Shown here: positions 60,778 through 64,000 of the stretch, one piece after another
Layout of the letters: the number at the start of each line of letters is the position of its first letter
Position numbering within the stretch: the stretch's first letter is position 1
Notes under the pieces: generated by a model
Told to the model about the DNA's origin: nothing
Databases searched by the model: none
What the model saw: only the letters and a program-made list of their open reading frames with translations
Program-made: the position numbers and the translations under genes
NCBI GenBank assembly: GCA_023667285.1
Contig: JAMPAK010000001.1
Span: 1,174,846 to 1,238,845 of the forward strand
Source: Muribaculaceae bacterium
GTDB lineage: Bacteria > Bacteroidota > Bacteroidia > Bacteroidales > Muribaculaceae
Direction of reading: 5' to 3'
DNA: 64,000 bases

Positions 60778-63102
60778 ATGAAAAACAAGGCGCAATGGCT
60801 TATCCAGCCGGATGTCATAGCGCAGCGCATAAGCGGCTCAGATTTTGAGAATCTCTCAAATGTGACGGGCATCACTATCCAACAAGGAGTAACGGCCTAT
60901 ATATTTGTTGACGGCACACAGGTAGCACAACTGTCAGGCGGAACGTATAATTTCATCAGCCAAAGCGAGGTTGACAATCTGCTCAATGAGCAGGCCACCC
61001 TAGGGCTTGTGGGGTTTGTGAAGAAGAGATTCAACTCACTTATCAAAGCCATCACAGGCAAGAAGGTGAGAGAGGTCGTGGCTGAAAACAGCGCTGACAA
61101 CTCGAAACTGAAGAGCATGGACGATGTGGTCCGCCGTCTGCAGCCCAAGTCTATAATAGACGTGTATCTGAAGTCCGACTCCCCCTTCAATATAATGTCA
61201 GGGATAGAGGTTGACTCTGACGGGAACAGGAGATTTGCGCCCTTTAGAATATTGTGCAAGCACCTGTCGACAGAAGTGGCGGTGTCAATGCAGATGAAGA
61301 TAACCGACTTCAACGCTTTCATCAATGCATTTCTTGTAGAAAAAAATGTGGTCACCTCGAGCGACATCGCAGAGTACACATCACCTTATATAAAGGCCAT
61401 CCTCCTGAACCGGCTGAGGAATGTGGACATTGATGAGTATGGCATCCCGGCCGATGTGGCGGCTGAGATCAGCAATATGCTGAGGCTGAACGTCACAGTT
61501 CCCGGAGCCTCGGTGTATGCGGTCAGGGAAATCTGTTCGTCGAACGAGGCTTTTGAGCGTCTGCGCTCAGTGGCTGATGAACTGTATGTGAATGAGAAGG
61601 AGCTCCAATTGGCAATCCGCACAAATGAGTTCCGCAACCGACTCGCAGGGGTAGAAAATACACAAAAGATCGAGGAGGCCCGGACGGCGCTCGACCTTCA
61701 CAAGGCCCTCTCTGAGATCAACAAGGATGAGGCTCTTCAGGAGGAGGAGCTCGACAAATTCTACATGCTGCTCTCCCGACAGAAGAAGATAAGGGAAGCG
61801 ACCAACGAGCAGGAGATCCAAAACGCGCTTGACGACATCTCGAAACTCGGTTTACTGAAGAAGGATGAGATGGACACGCTGAGAGTAGAGCTGCTCACCA
61901 AGAATGACAGCCGGCTGTCTGTGGCAGACATCATGATGCTCCAGAACAAGGCGAATGTCGAGACAAAGCGCACTCAAATTGAGGAGGCGCTTGCCAACGA
62001 GCGCCATATCCTTGACAAGACAAAGCTGAGGAATGAGCATGACCTGCGCAGGGATGACCTCATCAATAAATTCGAGCTTGACGACATGGCACGCAGCCAT
62101 GCGAGAGCCGGTAAATTTGATGATGCCACCACGCATACTGAACTTCTTAAGAATCAGATAGGGAATCAGAAGATCGTCGATGAGTATTCTGATGCCCGAT
62201 ATGAGGTGGACTTTGGCCGTAAAAAGTCAGAGATAGACCTCGAGCTGGAGGTTGAGAAGAGAAAACGAGAGATGGAGGCTGAGGAGATGGAACGTCTCAA
62301 ACGCCAGAACATGGATATGTTCTCTTTCTGGGCCGACGAGGATGAGAAGAAGTCGCAGAACGACCATCGACGTAAAATCGAAGATAAGATGGTGGATCAC
62401 CAGCATGACCAGACCATGGCACAGACCATGGCTGCCCATGAGCAGGCCATGCGCGACAAGGAACTGGAAAGCCGCCGTGTCAGCGCCACCATGTCTGCCG
62501 ACCAACTGATGGCCGAGCAAGCCGCTCAACTTGACAGCGAGGCGCAGCGGCGGATGGCTGACGCTATCGGAGGCGCAAAAGTCAGCGAGGCTGAAAACCG
62601 ATTGCGCCAACAGCAGATTGAGGATGCGCGCCGCCGCGAAGAGGAGGCAAAAAGAGAGGCCTATGAACGTGAGGAGTGTCTGAGAGCCGACCAACGCAAC
62701 TTCTTCAGTCAGATCAGCGCAGACAGAGATGCAATGCTCAGTACGATGAAGGATGTCATCGGGACTGTGGCAGGCGTGAGAAATCAAGCCAGCCAGATAG
62801 AGAGCGAGAACCGCAATCTCAACACCCGGCTGTCTGACAGCGAGCGCCACATCTCTTATCGCGAGGATGAGGTGCGCCGCCTCGATGAGCGATTGAGGCA
62901 TGAACAGGGAAGGAACGACGAGACGTATCGCAATGTGCTTTCCCATGAAGAGAAACTCCAAAACACTACTGTAGATGCTATAAAGGCGGCGTCAGCCACG
63001 AAGCAAACATTCGTGATATGCCCCTCATGCGGAAAACAGGTGAGGGAATGGAAATTCTGCGAAAAGTGTGGAAATGAACTTGCCATTGCCCCTAACAAAT
63101 AG
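60778..63102 (+). CDS. SPFH-like / coiled-coil / zinc-ribbon protein (YdjI-like)
   Basis: A 774-aa protein in three parts. Residues about 5-265 look like an SPFH (virion-core/YdjI type) domain, with 'GVTAYIFVDGTQVAQLSGGT' as the recognisable strand pair. Residues about 280-700 are strongly charged and helical ('EEAKREAYEREECLRADQRN'), a long coiled coil. The end is a zinc ribbon (Cys748, Cys751, Cys761, Cys764). In Bacillus YdjI, with YdjG and YdjH, recruits PspA at membranes; a membrane-stress or conflict role here is inference. The first in-frame ATG is 60778, but the natural start is probably the upstream zinc ribbon across the C9 tract. The next gene begins 6 bases later. Confidence 0.72.
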   Translation: MKNKAQWLIQPDVIAQRISGSDFENLSNVTGITIQQGVTAYIFVDGTQVAQLSGGTYNFISQSEVDNLLNEQATLGLVGFVKKRFNSLIKAITGKKVREVVAENSADNSKLKSMDDVVRRLQPKSIIDVYLKSDSPFNIMSGIEVDSDGNRRFAPFRILCKHLSTEVAVSMQMKITDFNAFINAFLVEKNVVTSSDIAEYTSPYIKAILLNRLRNVDIDEYGIPADVAAEISNMLRLNVTVPGASVYAVREICSSNEAFERLRSVADELYVNEKELQLAIRTNEFRNRLAGVENTQKIEEARTALDLHKALSEINKDEALQEEELDKFYMLLSRQKKIREATNEQEIQNALDDISKLGLLKKDEMDTLRVELLTKNDSRLSVADIMMLQNKANVETKRTQIEEALANERHILDKTKLRNEHDLRRDDLINKFELDDMARSHARAGKFDDATTHTELLKNQIGNQKIVDEYSDARYEVDFGRKKSEIDLELEVEKRKREMEAEEMERLKRQNMDMFSFWADEDEKKSQNDHRRKIEDKMVDHQHDQTMAQTMAAHEQAMRDKELESRRVSATMSADQLMAEQAAQLDSEAQRRMADAIGGAKVSEAENRLRQQQIEDARRREEEAKREAYEREECLRADQRNFFSQISADRDAMLSTMKDVIGTVAGVRNQASQIESENRNLNTRLSDSERHISYREDEVRRLDERLRHEQGRNDETYRNVLSHEEKLQNTTVDAIKAASATKQTFVICPSCGKQVREWKFCEKCGNELAIAPNK

Positions 63103-63108
63103 TGGAAC

Positions 63109-64000
63109 ATGATGGAAAACAATGAGAATAACAAGAATCCACTTATTCAGGGAGACCACAGCTCCATCGCTGTGAAGGATCTGAATAACAATGTGGATAA
63201 CCATACTGACTCCCACGATGTAGTCACTCACAACACCCATAACAACACCGTGAACCAGAACAGTTCGGTGGTGTATAATGGGAGCGCTGCTACTGAGAAA
63301 CTGCTGTCAGAAAGGCGGGAAGAATATCGTGTGTTCTGTCAGAAGAACATCGTGTCGCGAGTGATAAGCCGCAACACGAGGATTGAGCTGAACGAGATGT
63401 CATCGCGCCTTCAGCTCGACCAGTCGGCCGCTGAGGAGATTGAGCGCTCGGTGCTTTCAAAATTAGATTCAGGGACGCTGTCGCATACAGACCGAATCAC
63501 CCTCAACATAGCCATAGAGGCATTGCACAATGGCTCGGCCAAGGATATGGTCGACAAACTGACAGTGCTAGCTGACAAGACTGAGAATGAGGAGGTGCAG
63601 TATTATGCCAATCTCTCGCTTGCAATCTACGATCCTCGGAAATGTGCCCAGAGATATGAGCAGCGGCAATTTGACAGCTATTGGCAGACCTTCTGGGCCT
63701 ATCTCGCTTATAAGCGCAACGGCAACAACCAGAAAGCCGAGCAACTGCTGACACATCTCACTGCCTGGGCCGACCAACCGGACGACCAGGTGACGCTGCT
63801 CAGTGGCGCCGGGTATCTCTACGATTACTTCGCAGCCAACGGGAGCGACAGTCTGAAGAGGACAGCATTGGGCTATCTTAACAGTTGCTGCTCGCTTTCG
63901 CCTATACTAGACGGGTTTGTTAAGGCTCTTCAATATTTGTGTAGCGCGACGCGCCCGCTGCACTACACCAACTCATCGGAGATTGACCCATATCTGACCA
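63109..64000 (+). CDS. Asn-rich N-terminus plus helical-repeat protein (partial, runs off the window)
   Basis: At least 297 codons, open at the window end. It starts MMENNENNKN and continues with an Asn/His-rich, low-complexity stretch to about residue 60 ('DNHTDSHDVVTHNTHNNTVN'). A mostly helical region follows, for example 'DTGTLSHTDRIT'-like 'LDSGTLSHTDRITLNIAIEA' and 'NEEVQYYANLSLAIYDPRKC'. This suggests TPR-like or HEAT-like repeats with 'QTFWAYLAYKRNGNNQKAEQ' as one unit. No signal peptide is seen. The 6-base gap indicates co-transcription and likely joint function with the SPFH protein. I do not recognise the family. Confidence 0.75.
   Translation, partial: MMENNENNKNPLIQGDHSSIAVKDLNNNVDNHTDSHDVVTHNTHNNTVNQNSSVVYNGSAATEKLLSERREEYRVFCQKNIVSRVISRNTRIELNEMSSRLQLDQSAAEEIERSVLSKLDSGTLSHTDRITLNIAIEALHNGSAKDMVDKLTVLADKTENEEVQYYANLSLAIYDPRKCAQRYEQRQFDSYWQTFWAYLAYKRNGNNQKAEQLLTHLTAWADQPDDQVTLLSGAGYLYDYFAANGSDSLKRTALGYLNSCCSLSPILDGFVKALQYLCSATRPLHYTNSSEIDPYLT

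Noticed and set aside
1..64000. Prophage, integrative element or transposon
   Set aside because: No integrase, transposase, relaxase, phage structural genes or att-like repeats were seen.

Overview
This window is a stretch of a Bacteroidales chromosome, most likely from a gut Muribaculaceae or close relative. Several things point there: the coding density and mid-range GC, start-site signals of the Bacteroidota type (TAnnTTTG at -7 with TTG or TTTG about 19-20 bases upstream) in place of -35/-10 boxes and Shine-Dalgarno sites, and gene families typical of the phylum. These include a TonB receptor with an N-terminal carboxypeptidase-like domain, GldB-like, NigD-like, DUF4293, DUF5123-type, BspA-like LRR, META and MCE proteins. 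Genus-level assignment is inference. I see no tRNA, rRNA, CRISPR array, transposase or integrase.

Layout. 0-12 kb holds two leftward operons (dCMP deaminase, S41 protease, 5-formyl-THF cyclo-ligase, RNase Z; and META lipoprotein, M24 peptidase, CCA-adding enzyme, QueD, QueE, 5'-nucleotidase, DMT protein), with an AspT-type antiporter between them. 12-17 kb holds an amidase-MCE pair and a secreted-protein pair whose predicted promoter contains a run of nine G. 17-27 kb carries a GldB-like lipoprotein, Dus, an ATP-grasp-like protein, a C1 peptidase, two small beta-barrels, a biotin-dependent carboxylase subunit, an MBL hydrolase, RsmG and an S1 protein. 27-33 kb carries an FHA membrane protein and the ftsK-lolA-trxB-GNAT operon, then flavodoxin and rpmH (51 codons). 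33.8-35 kb is a GC-rich islet with an unknown ORF and a 101-bp-spaced direct repeat. 35-42 kb has a TonB receptor and the surE-dacB-hypothetical-rsmI-coiled-coil operon. 42-52.7 kb has DUF4293, malate dehydrogenase, Fe-alcohol dehydrogenase, U32 protein, a zinc-uptake pair lacking a permease, trigger factor and amylomaltase. 52.9-55.2 kb is an AT-rich LRR surface protein bracketed by hairpins. 55-60 kb has the VOR-type oxidoreductase operon and pfkA-lolD-NigD.

The most unusual region is the right end (60.5-64 kb). A short zinc-ribbon ORF runs into a C9 tract. One base fewer would join it in frame to a 774-aa SPFH/coiled-coil/zinc-ribbon protein. That gene is followed 6 bases later by an Asn-rich, helical-looking protein cut off by the window end. 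The SPFH protein resembles the YdjI/'virion core' type SPFH proteins of membrane-stress systems. The C9 tract suggests slippage control or a homopolymer sequencing error. A second C9/G9 tract lies between the -33 and -7 elements of the promoter for the secreted-protein pair at 14.4-17.1 kb. Together these two tracts are the best candidates for previously undescribed regulation here.
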